Below the pieces are notes generated by a model. That model was not told where the DNA came from, made no database searches, and saw only the letters and a program-made list of their open reading frames with translations. A stretch of DNA of 64,000 bases, taken from Methanobacterium_D oryzae. GTDB taxonomy: Archaea; Methanobacteriota; Methanobacteria; Methanobacteriales; Methanobacteriaceae. This document shows positions 1 through 7,364 of this stretch, piece by piece. Both the position numbers and the translations under genes were made by a program. The stretch spans positions 372,001-436,000 of the forward strand of contig NZ_JBNPXC010000001.1 of assembly GCF_050433505.1 (NCBI RefSeq), read 5' to 3'. Position 1 is the first letter of the stretch; every line of letters begins with the position of its first letter.

Positions 1-99
1 TTAAAAACAATGGGAATATATTCAAGTTTTTATAATGAGTAAAAAAACCGATTTAATCGAATATTAGCTAATTTCGTTAGAATAAAAAAAATTTTTCAA

Positions 100-530
100 T
101 ATTTTTGCTATCATTATATAGAGTGACTTATCAGAATATTAAGTTTTGGATAATTGGGCTTATTTTAGTAAATAAATCTATAAATGCGCTGATTTTTAAA
201 AAAATTCCTTAAAAAACCCTTAAAATTATATAAAAAGTATTTTTAATTTTTTTGAAAATAATACTGAAATTAATTAAAATAAGTATTCGATATTTTTGCT
301 ATCACTATATAGAGCGACTTATCAAAATATGCAATTTTTAATAATTAGCCTTATTTAAGTAAATATAGTTTTATATAATCTAATTTTTTAAAATATTGCT
401 TAGAAAATCCTTAGAATATAATTAATTTTTTAATTTTGAAAGTAGTGAAAAATAATCAGAAAAAAGTAGCCATATTTTTGGCATCACTATATAGAGCAAC
501 ATATCAAAAATCAAGATTTTTGGTATGAAT
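100..530. repeat. Three tandem copies of a ~185 bp AT-rich repeat
   Basis: A conserved core (ATTTTTG, then ATCA, TATATAGAG and TATCA) begins near 101, 292 and 474, giving periods of about 191 and 182 bp. Similarity continues past the core: copies 1 and 2 both have a TAATTAG/G-C-TTATTT stretch about 45 bp in, and an AT-rich tail with CCTTA-type motifs. The third copy is cut off where it meets the 3' end of the 511-1002 gene. No ORF fits here. The function is unknown; a partition, origin-like or mobile-element role is possible. Confidence 0.75.
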
Positions 531-1002
531 CAAGCTTTTGACTTATATGGCTATAAATTTCTTTAGTTACTCCAACATTCCTAATAAAACTGTTAGAGTA
601 TCTTATATCTCCTCTTTTAGGGTTATCCTGTCTCATAACGTACATACAGATGGCTGTTATGATCATCATTGGATCTATTTTTCTACCTTTTCCACCACGA
701 TAGAGTTTCCTGAAATCAACTTTGCATATTATTTCTTTTGCCCGATCTTTTTGACCTCCGCCAACAGGCATCAAGACTTCATCTCCTTCTTCTCTTTTAG
801 TTAGAACAAGGGTAGGAGAGTGACCGGTCATCATGAAATTACTGGCTACGATGCTCAGTTGGGCCAGTTTTTCCTGCAGACGAAAGTCTTCGTGTTCGGT
901 TTTTTCATGATAAGGCTTATATTTTTCATATTTTTTTATTTTATTGGTCAGCCTCTCCACTTTCGTCTTTTCATCAAGAAATATATGTTTTCGTTTTTCC
1001 AA
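511..1002 (-). CDS. Orphan protein with a possible single TFB/cyclin-like repeat
   Basis: A 163-residue protein read from a TTG start, with a GAGAGGG ribosome site about 8 nt upstream. I do not recognise the family. The N-terminal 50 residues are charged and probably helical. The C-terminal 55 residues (GRKIDPMMI, then AICMYVMR, GDIRYSN and VTKEIYSHIS) follow the spacing of one archaeal TFB cyclin-like repeat: a proline, an alanine-rich helix ending in a tyrosine and arginine, then a V-T-x-x-x-Y helix. This is an inference from pattern only. A full TFB has two such repeats and a zinc ribbon; neither is present, so it could be a fragment or an element-encoded protein. Its stop lies inside the third copy of the upstream-listed tandem repeat, which suggests the two belong together. 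Confidence 0.55.
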   Translation of the reverse strand: MEKRKHIFLDEKTKVERLTNKIKKYEKYKPYHEKTEHEDFRLQEKLAQLSIVASNFMMTGHSPTLVLTKREEGDEVLMPVGGGQKDRAKEIICKVDFRKLYRGGKGRKIDPMMIITAICMYVMRQDNPKRGDIRYSNSFIRNVGVTKEIYSHISQKLDSYQKS

Positions 1003-1112
1003 AGGAAGCCCTCTCGTAGTTTTTTATACATAGATCATTGATCTAATTAAAGGTTGGTGAGAGGATGATAAAAATAATTCAGTACATCACATAAATTTAA
1101 AATAAAATTAAT

Positions 1113-1937
1113 TTAGTATCTTACAGGAATTCCCCGATTTTTTAAGTACTCCTTAACAGCACTAACTGGATATTCTTTGTAATGGAAAATACTTGCTGCA
1201 AGAGCTGCATCAGCTTTACCAACTGCAAATGCATCATAAATATGTTCTGGGCTTCCTCCACCACCTGATGCAATTACAGGGATATTTACAGCATCAGTTA
1301 TAGCTTTGTTAAGATAATTATCGTATCCATCTTTTGTTCCATCACGATCCATTGAGGTGAGCAAAATTTCTCCGGCTCCACGTTCTTCACACTCTATAGC
1401 CCATGCAATGGCATCCATACCAGTAAATTCACGTCCACCGTATATGCTACAATCATACCAGCAGTATCCTTTATCAGTTTCAATTATGAATTTGTCATCC
1501 ATTTCCTTTGGGTTTTCAATATATCGGCGCTTAGCATCAATTCCAATTACACAAGCTTGGGATCCAACAACTTTAGAAGCTTCGTTGATAAGGTCAGGGT
1601 TGTGTATTGCTGCTGTATTTGTTGAGCATTTATCAGCACCGGCTTTTAGCATGTTTACATAATCTTCAGGTTTTCTTATTCCTCCCCCGACGCAAATTGG
1701 CACGAATACGTTTTCTGTTGTGGCTTTGATTACATCAGTCATTGTTTCTCGACGTTCATGGGATGCAGTAATATCTAAAAACACTATTTCATCAGCACCT
1801 TCTTCATAGTAACGTGTTGCAAGATCTACGGGTTCTCCGGCGTATCGGATTTGTTTAAATTCAACTCCTTTAACTACTCGGCCGTGGGGTACGTTTAAAT
1901 CGCAGTCAAGACATGGTATGATTCTCTTTGCAAGCAT
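1113..1937 (-). CDS. hisF: Imidazole glycerol phosphate synthase cyclase subunit HisF
   Basis: HisF closes the imidazole ring in histidine biosynthesis, using ammonia delivered by the HisH glutaminase, to give imidazole glycerol phosphate and AICAR. The 274-residue TIM barrel has the N-terminal RIIPCLD motif with the first catalytic Asp, RVVKGV, and the second catalytic Asp in VIGIDAKR. Phosphate-binding loops VGGGIRK and ASGGGGSPEH are intact. It is about 20 residues longer than typical bacterial HisF because of an insert around residues 137-160. The start has a good site (AGGAG, 7 nt spacing). No other his gene is nearby, as is common for scattered his genes in methanogens. Confidence 0.96.
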   Translation of the reverse strand: MLAKRIIPCLDCDLNVPHGRVVKGVEFKQIRYAGEPVDLATRYYEEGADEIVFLDITASHERRETMTDVIKATTENVFVPICVGGGIRKPEDYVNMLKAGADKCSTNTAAIHNPDLINEASKVVGSQACVIGIDAKRRYIENPKEMDDKFIIETDKGYCWYDCSIYGGREFTGMDAIAWAIECEERGAGEILLTSMDRDGTKDGYDNYLNKAITDAVNIPVIASGGGGSPEHIYDAFAVGKADAALAASIFHYKEYPVSAVKEYLKNRGIPVRY

Positions 1938-2068
1938 TATTTAATCTCCTATAACTTTGAATTTGTGATAGATAATTGTTATAACATAATTATTTAGTGG
2001 GTTTAAATAAATAAACATATAAACTATTAGAAACAAGTTTTTCATTACCTTTTTTAAACATTCGAGAT

Positions 2069-2143
2069 GGGCCTGTAGTCTAGTCAGGATATGACGTGGG
2101 ACTTCGGATCCCAAGATCGGGGGTTCAAATCCCTCCAGGTCCG
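2069..2143 (+). tRNA. tRNA-Arg (anticodon TCG)
   Basis: A full cloverleaf can be folded. The acceptor stem GGGCCTG pairs with CAGGTCC (one G-U), the D stem is GTC/GAC, the anticodon stem TGGGA/TCCCA holds loop CTTCGGA with anticodon TCG at 2104-2106, the variable loop is AGATC and the T stem GGGGG pairs with CCCTC around TTCAAAT. The discriminator base is G at 2143. CCA is not encoded and no intron is seen. It would read CGA codons. Confidence 0.96.
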
Positions 2144-2194
2144 CTTTTCAACTTTAGGATTCTAAAAGATATAATATATAACATTTTTTTTCAA

Positions 2195-2617
2195 TTATCG
2201 GAGCAAAGGACGTAATATTCGAGTAGCTATGATTATAATAACGAATATAACTGGTATTAAATAGTAGGGCCCTACTTGGTCGAAATTTTGGAAGCGTAAT
2301 AAAGCCCAAAATAAGATGAGTGATTTAGGTAGGAATTTTACTAAAAGCACTAAGACTGCAATAATCCCTATTCCAAGTGTTTTAAGGTTCTTTGAAGAAG
2401 GTAATTTAAATCCTGATCTTGAAGACGGAATATCATAATTTTCATCAATCAGATTTCTTTCATATTTTAATTTTCCACCACAATCGCATCTATCAAAACC
2501 CTAGAAAACTTTGTTTTCTGGGTCCCAAAAATAAAAGATTTTTGAGGATTCTTCTGGATGTTCCCCTGGCTGTAGTTCGTAATATCAGCCGCATTTTTCA
2601 CAGATAATGTATCCCAT
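2195..2617 (-). pseudogene. Zinc-ribbon membrane protein, broken by two in-frame stops and a palindromic insert
   Basis: One frame runs 141 codons from ATG 2617 to TAA 2195, interrupted by TGA at codon 11 (2585-2587) and TAG at codon 39 (2501-2503). The N-terminus (MGYIICEKCG, then YYELQPGEHPEE, and later FDRCDCGGKLKYE) is a two-CxxC zinc ribbon of a type seen in many methanobacterial small membrane proteins. The C-terminus has two hydrophobic helices (around codons 79-92 and 119-135). Codons 24-40 (2498-2548) are encoded by two adjacent hairpins and interrupt the zinc ribbon. Removing these 51 bp joins HPEE to FDRC in frame, so they look like an insertion, and they bring in the TAG. No frameshift is seen, so the inactivation is probably recent. 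Confidence 0.8.
2498..2550. repeat. Two-hairpin palindromic element inside the pseudogene
   Basis: The first hairpin, 2499-2522, has arms AGAAAAC and GTTTTCT flanked by CCC and GGG. The second, 2524-2548, has arms CCCAAAAAT and ATTTTTGAGG. Hairpin 2 closely matches hairpins before cbiL (5650-5675) and ribH (56848-56871). Confidence 0.75.
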
Positions 2618-2722
2618 GTTTCCACCGATATAAATTTAATTTAATACATTATTTACCCAAAGGGATATAAATAATACTCATACGTTGAAGAAATATTCAA
2701 AATATTTTAGGAGTGATTTTTT

Positions 2723-3076
2723 ATGCCAGAATCTAAAAATAATCAATTAATGGAAACTATCTCGCCGCAGGATGCCTTAAAATTAATTAAAGAACATGAA
2801 GATGATCCTAATTTCGCAATTCTTGATATTCGGTCTGATAGGGAATTTGCAGCAGGACATATTCCCGGTGCTGAAAGTTTGCATTATGAAGGGCATGAAT
2901 TCCAAAAAAAAGTGGAGAACCTTGATAAAGATAAAGAATACGTTATATATTGTAAATCAGGAGTTAGAGGGGGATATTTCTTAAGTCAAATGAAAGATTC
3001 TGGGTTTAAGAAGGCCCATAATATCCAGGGAGGATTTGTGGGGTGGAACGTCAGTAAACTGCCTCTTACTAAATAA
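2723..3076 (+). CDS. Rhodanese-like sulfurtransferase
   Basis: A single rhodanese domain of 117 residues, probably cytoplasmic, that carries sulfane sulfur as a cysteine persulfide. The active-site loop YCKSGVRGGY contains the CxxGxR pattern with Cys at about residue 76, so it should be active. The N-terminal ILDIRSDREFAAGHIPGA motif is canonical. The start has AGGAGTGAT upstream. It stands alone; the next gene is 22-30 nt away on the same strand but has no obvious link. The physiological acceptor cannot be told from the sequence. Confidence 0.9.
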   Translation: MPESKNNQLMETISPQDALKLIKEHEDDPNFAILDIRSDREFAAGHIPGAESLHYEGHEFQKKVENLDKDKEYVIYCKSGVRGGYFLSQMKDSGFKKAHNIQGGFVGWNVSKLPLTK

Positions 3077-3106
3077 TTATAAATTTCAAGAGCAATATTG
3101 AATTTC

Positions 3107-3688
3107 ATGGCAAATAGAATGGATCAATTTGAACGTTTTGAGGCTAAAGATCGTGAGGAATGGCGCAACTGGCTCCAAAAAAATCATTTAACTTCTCCAG
3201 GTATATGGCTTGTTTATTATAAGAAAAATTCAGGTAAGGCTGGAATTTCTTATGAAGAAGCCGTTGAAGAAGCACTTAGCTTTGGCTGGATTGATAGCAG
3301 AGTTAATGCTATTGATGAAGAACGTTACATGCAGATTTTCACTCCAAGAAAGCCAGGGAGCATCTGGTCAGAACTAAACAAGGAACGCGTTAAAAAAATT
3401 ATTGAAGAGAGGATAATAACTCCTGCAGGTCTTGAAAAAATTGAAGCTGCTAAAGAAGACGGATCTTGGTATTTTCTTGATGATATTAATAATTTGGTTA
3501 TTCCTGAGGATTTAGGAGAAGCATTAAATGCTAATATTTCCGCCAAAGAGCATTTTGAAGCTTTCACGGATTCAATTAAAAAACAGATTCTTTACTGGAT
3601 TAAAACTGCCAAAAGACCTCAAACGAGAAAAAATAGAATTGAAAAAGTTGTAATTCTTGCAGTAAAGAATAAAAATCCATTTAACTAA
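3107..3688 (+). CDS. YdeI/OmpD-associated family protein
   Basis: A 193-residue protein of the YdeI (bacteriocin-protection/OmpD-associated) family. Typical features are FEAKDREEWRNWLQKNH, GIWLVYYKK, SYEEAVEEALSFGWIDS, FTPRKPGSIWSELNKERV and a C-terminal basic RRPQTRKNRIEK-like helix (here KRPQTRKNRIEK). The biochemical role of the family is unclear. An in-frame TTG lies at 3098, but ATG 3107 is preferred. The 3' end overlaps the convergent helicase gene by 8 bp, so the two share a tail-to-tail junction with no separate terminator. Confidence 0.85.
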   Translation: MANRMDQFERFEAKDREEWRNWLQKNHLTSPGIWLVYYKKNSGKAGISYEEAVEEALSFGWIDSRVNAIDEERYMQIFTPRKPGSIWSELNKERVKKIIEERIITPAGLEKIEAAKEDGSWYFLDDINNLVIPEDLGEALNANISAKEHFEAFTDSIKKQILYWIKTAKRPQTRKNRIEKVVILAVKNKNPFN

Positions 3689-5483
3689 GTTCAAGTTTAG
3701 TTTTAGGTTTTTTTTCAGGAAGTTTATCCTCAACCATCCAATCTTCCTGAACATCTATAGCTTCTTTAAATTCACGTGGTAAAAGAGCCTTGTATAATGG
3801 ATTATTAAAGAGCATTTTCACATTTCCATCAAGAATATATGTTGCACAGAAATCGTCTTCTGCTCTCATTCCACGACCATATGCTTGAATCAAGGTCATA
3901 ATGGTTTTATAAGCATACCATTTAGGGTCTTTTGCTTTTCTTTTGTTTATTTGCTTATCTCCAAGATAAGGGAACGGTATTTTGTAAATTACCTGAAATT
4001 GGCACTTTTCATATGGTAAATCGACTCCTTCACTCATTGAAGGACTTACTAGTACCATTGGTTCTTTAGCTTTTTCAAACTGCATCAACTTCATTTCACG
4101 ATTTATAGGTGTATGGCCCATTAAACGATTGTTTTTAAGATTATCTATAATATACTTCTGACATTTGTAGTTATGAGTATGAATTAATCCTTTTTCGCGT
4201 TTGTGATGATCTATTATCTTTTTTAGAATTGGAAGTGTTTTTGGAGCAGTGTACTTAATTACTCGCTTGGACATATTTCCCACAGGCTTAATATAAACTG
4301 GTCTTCTTGCAGCTTCGAAATTGCTCCTAACTTTTAGAGAATAAGCTTCATTATAGTCTATTCCGAGCCATTTACAGAATAGTCTGTGATCTAGGACTGT
4401 TGCGCTCATAAGAATGCAGATATCGGCATGTTTAAATAACATATTCTTTGCATATGAATCAACCTTTAATGGCTTAAATGAAACTCCTCCGGGAGTTGGA
4501 TCCACAACCCAGTTTTCAGACTCTTCTTCTAAATTTCTTAAAAGCTCTCCTAATCTAAAACGGGTGCTTAATATTCTGTCAGCCTTATTTTTAGGGAGAT
4601 TTTTAGTTTTTATGTCTTTATAGGCATCATAAAGTATTTCAACAAAAATTATCCATTCTTCAGGGTCTTCATAAGCTAGCATTTGCGGAGGGATGTTTTT
4701 TTTAATATCTTTTTCAAGACGCTGGTTAAGTAAATTAACTTCTAGCCGGTTCATGAGCTTATTTTCAATATTATGGGCTTCGTCAAGTACCATGAGGTTC
4801 CTTTTTGCAAAATGACGTACATAATTGAGTTCAAGAAGTGCATAATCATAATTCATCAATGTTATATTACTATTTACAGCATCTGCTTTCTGTTCCCAGT
4901 AATTACATTTATCTAAAGATTTGTAATAGTATGGAAATCCTCCACCATCTTCAAATGCAAAATGGGTTTCATTACCTTCTACTTTAGTAATTCCAAATTC
5001 ACAGGAAAATTTACTTGACTGAGGAGTTGTCTGACATATTCCAGTATCACAGCTTGCTTCCATGTTTGCAGATTTGCATGAGAAATTACCCCTTCCTTTA
5101 ACCAGGGGATAGCTGAATTCATTTGCATACTGAGATTGGAGCTGCTTTGTCATTGTAAGAATATAGGCTGGTTCATAAATCTTAGAAAGCGTAGTTGCTA
5201 TGGCCGATTTTCCTGTACCAGTTCCAGCTTCAAGTATTACATACTTAAATCCCTCATCTATTGCATCTTTGATTTTTGATATTATTTCAAGCTGCCCTTC
5301 TCTAGGCTTTGCAAATGGGAAATTTTCAATTATAGAGCTGTCTATACGTGGATGTTCTTTTTTTAGTTTAGAAATTCGATCTCTTGAAATTCCTGCAGCC
5401 TTGTTTTCCTTTGCCTTATTTGAAGAACAGATGCACCGTTGTTTAATCATCTTGCATTCACTGCAAAAAAAGCCATTATCCAT
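3681..5483 (-). CDS. DinG/XPD-like Fe-S superfamily 2 DNA helicase
   Basis: A 600-residue ATP-dependent helicase. Motifs in order: an N-terminal zinc-binding-like stretch (CSECK, then RCIC), Walker A (AGTGTGKS, about residues 88-96), five cysteines between about 138 and 195 in the place of the XPD/DinG 4Fe-4S domain, the Walker B box DEAH (about 236-239), and motif VI (QAYGRGMR). These point to 5'-3' unwinding in repair or replication restart, known for the family rather than shown here. A second Met start is chosen: a TATA box near 5508 places transcription initiation at about 5483, exactly at this ATG, so the mRNA is probably leaderless. A start at 5489 is possible. Confidence 0.9.
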   Translation of the reverse strand: MDNGFFCSECKMIKQRCICSSNKAKENKAAGISRDRISKLKKEHPRIDSSIIENFPFAKPREGQLEIISKIKDAIDEGFKYVILEAGTGTGKSAIATTLSKIYEPAYILTMTKQLQSQYANEFSYPLVKGRGNFSCKSANMEASCDTGICQTTPQSSKFSCEFGITKVEGNETHFAFEDGGGFPYYYKSLDKCNYWEQKADAVNSNITLMNYDYALLELNYVRHFAKRNLMVLDEAHNIENKLMNRLEVNLLNQRLEKDIKKNIPPQMLAYEDPEEWIIFVEILYDAYKDIKTKNLPKNKADRILSTRFRLGELLRNLEEESENWVVDPTPGGVSFKPLKVDSYAKNMLFKHADICILMSATVLDHRLFCKWLGIDYNEAYSLKVRSNFEAARRPVYIKPVGNMSKRVIKYTAPKTLPILKKIIDHHKREKGLIHTHNYKCQKYIIDNLKNNRLMGHTPINREMKLMQFEKAKEPMVLVSPSMSEGVDLPYEKCQFQVIYKIPFPYLGDKQINKRKAKDPKWYAYKTIMTLIQAYGRGMRAEDDFCATYILDGNVKMLFNNPLYKALLPREFKEAIDVQEDWMVEDKLPEKKPKTKLELS

Positions 5484-5598
5484 AACCATTTATATTTTAG
5501 TAATGTTATAAATAGATAGAGTTTTAGAATTCTTTATTCAATAAGTTCTTATTACTTAATTATCCTAATTTTAGGGCTTAAAATAGATATTTAAGATA

Positions 5599-5710
5599 TT
5601 TGAGGTTGAAGAAAATCTTAAAAGCTGCAAAAAATGAAATTATTTTGCGCCCCAAAAATCATGAATTTTTGAGGGATTTTCTGAACCACCAAAATATAAA
5701 ATTTTGGAGG
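5599..5710 (+). repeat. Palindromic element with duplicated ribosome-site sequence before cbiL
   Basis: The left edge carries GAGGTTGAAGAAAA at 5602. Then come two hairpins: 5650-5675 (arms CCCCAAAAAT and ATTTTTGAGG) and 5689-5707 (CCAAAAT / ATTTTGG). The right edge is TTTTGGAGG, the real ribosome site of cbiL, 7 nt before the ATG. The arrangement is matched by the element before ribH at 56762-56882. Confidence 0.7.
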
Positions 5711-5717
5711 TTAATTT

Positions 5718-6419
5718 ATGAAAAAAGGTAAATTTATCGGTATTGGTGTAGGTCCGGGAGATCCTGATCTTTTAACAGTAAAGGCTGTTAAAGCTCTAAA
5801 AGGAGTTGCCGTAATATGTGCACCAAAATCAGCAGAATCAAAGCCAAGTCTGGCATTATCAATTGTACAATCAATTTTAAATACACGAAATGATAATTAT
5901 GAAACTTTAGAACCTCTTTTTCCAATGATTGAAGATGAAAATGAGCTTCAGGAATATTGGAATGAGGCAGCAAATCTTATAATAGAGAAATTAGATGCAG
6001 GATTAGATGTAGCTTTCATTACTTTAGGAGATCCAACGGTTTTTAGCACATTTTCTTATGTATTTGAAAGAATAAGTAATTTTAATTACAGAACAAGTAT
6101 TATACCTGGAATTACATCTTTCACTGGTTGCGCTGCAGCTGCAAAAATTCCTCTTGCAGAGAAGGATGAGATAATTGTAATAGTTCCAAAGGTAGATGAT
6201 AGATTACCTCAAATCTTAGAACATGGGGATACATTTGTTATAATGAAAACTTCAAGGCACTCTGACAAGCTTAAAGAAACTATTAATGCAGATAAAAGAG
6301 ATAAAAATATAATTTCGGTACAGAATTGTAGTATGAAGGATGAAAAAATACAAGAAGGCTTTATTGAAGATAAAAAATATCTTTCGACTACTATTGTAAA
6401 GTTCAAGGATAAAAGCTAA
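5718..6419 (+). CDS. cbiL: Precorrin-2/cobalt-factor II C20-methyltransferase
   Basis: A SAM-dependent tetrapyrrole methylase of 233 residues that methylates C20 of cobalt-factor II in anaerobic cobamide synthesis. The N-terminal GIGVGPGDPDLLTVKAVKAL loop, the FITLGDPTVFSTFSYVF motif and GITSFTGCAAAAKIPLAE are the family signatures. CbiL is preferred over other methylases of the family because of the early ICAPKSAESKPSLAL segment after the first strand. Methanogens need cobamide for methyltransferase Mtr. No other cob gene is adjacent. The 5' region is filled by the palindromic element described separately, so translation might be affected by mRNA structure. Confidence 0.93.
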   Translation: MKKGKFIGIGVGPGDPDLLTVKAVKALKGVAVICAPKSAESKPSLALSIVQSILNTRNDNYETLEPLFPMIEDENELQEYWNEAANLIIEKLDAGLDVAFITLGDPTVFSTFSYVFERISNFNYRTSIIPGITSFTGCAAAAKIPLAEKDEIIVIVPKVDDRLPQILEHGDTFVIMKTSRHSDKLKETINADKRDKNIISVQNCSMKDEKIQEGFIEDKKYLSTTIVKFKDKS

Positions 6420-6428
6420 TTTTTATTT

Positions 6429-7199
6429 TTACTTTTTATTGATGGCAAAACAACAGTAATCGTCACCCATAGCATAACATTTTGTTTCTTTAACTGACTG
6501 TTCATCCTGGAAATATGTTGTAAATAGTGATTTTAATATTCCTGAATCAAATGCACATGCAGGAACTCCTGTGTATGGGAGCCCTTTACATTCATAACAG
6601 TCATATACATTGATTATAAGGGGGTCCATGTTTTTAACTTCAATAGTACCTAAATAATGAGTTTCCCAGAAATCAGCAATGTTTTGAAGGAATTTGTCTA
6701 TTTTAGGATCAGCTACTTTTTCATAAAGTGCATCTCCCACTTTAAGCCCTGCTTCATAAAGTATGGGATCAATATTAATTCCCTGGGCCATTAAAGCTAC
6801 TCTTATGGTTTTAAACATTAATCTAAAGAATTCAAAAGGGTCACCATCGCTTGAAACATAACTGGTAACATAACTTTCTATACTATCTTCTAACCGTTTT
6901 TCGTGGGATAATTCGCCTAAATATTCTGAATTTATAAAAAAAATCTTTTTACGAGCATCTTCAGGATCAGGTTTTGAATCTATTATTCCCTCATCCACTA
7001 ATTTTTTAAGATGTACAGATATTGTGGATTTTGCCTTACCTGATAATGCAACTATTTGATCAAAGCTTAACTCATTTTTTCTAAGCATTGATAATATTTT
7101 AACTCTTACAGGGCTGTCAATAGCATATACTCCTTTTGATGTTGCAAATAATTCAATTTGCGTATCTTTTTTCGAGTTTTTAACATTATAATTATTCAT
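6429..7199 (-). CDS. ArsR-type winged-helix regulator fused to a V4R sensor domain
   Basis: A 256-residue regulator. Residues about 20-85 form a winged helix of ArsR type (SPVRVKILSMLRKNELSFDQIV, then STISVHLKKLVDEGII). The C-terminal ~70 residues form a 4-vinyl-reductase (V4R) domain with conserved cysteines (DCYECKGL, then GVPACAF and CYAMGDDYCC), a domain known to bind small ligands or metal/hydrocarbon groups. It diverges from hcp, and palindromes in the shared intergenic region recur before the flavodiiron gene, so I infer it controls both. Start at 7199 preferred over 7205 because AAGGA is only 2-3 nt from the latter. Its ligand is not known; NO, O2 or a redox signal would fit the target genes. 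Confidence 0.88.
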   Translation of the reverse strand: MNNYNVKNSKKDTQIELFATSKGVYAIDSPVRVKILSMLRKNELSFDQIVALSGKAKSTISVHLKKLVDEGIIDSKPDPEDARKKIFFINSEYLGELSHEKRLEDSIESYVTSYVSSDGDPFEFFRLMFKTIRVALMAQGINIDPILYEAGLKVGDALYEKVADPKIDKFLQNIADFWETHYLGTIEVKNMDPLIINVYDCYECKGLPYTGVPACAFDSGILKSLFTTYFQDEQSVKETKCYAMGDDYCCFAINKK

Positions 7200-7292
7200 A
7201 AGCATTTCCTTTTATTAGTATGATGTTTTTAATTCAAATTTTGTTTTATACTTATAGATTAATTATGGGCACCGTAACTTATAAATACTACT

Positions 7293-7349
7293 GTTCGTAT
7301 ATAACAAAACATTCGAGTATACCCGAACAAAAACTTATAAAAAACGAAC
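7293..7349. promoter_or_regulatory. Operator and promoter region of hcp, with TTCG/CGAA palindromes
   Basis: GTTCGTATA begins at 7293. The near-perfect 16-bp palindrome TTCGAGTATACCCGAA is at 7312-7327. A CGAAC half-site is at 7345-7349. A TATA box (TTATAAAT, 7279-7286) predicts initiation within or beside these sites, so a bound protein would repress. The same two-part arrangement with the same 18 nt offset occurs at 9796-9831. Confidence 0.75.
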
Positions 7350-7364
7350 AAATTAGGTGAGAAT

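Noticed and set aside
100..530. CRISPR array
   Set aside because: Repeats are about 185 bp apart, too long and too divergent, and the intervening DNA is itself repeated.
1032..1044. Palindrome AGATCATTGATCT as operator of the 511-1002 gene
   Set aside because: It is short, close to the start and not repeated; chance is likely.
2585..2587. TGA in the zinc-ribbon frame as a selenocysteine codon
   Set aside because: Methanobacteriales are not known to use Sec, no Sec element is apparent, and a second stop (TAG) also interrupts the frame.
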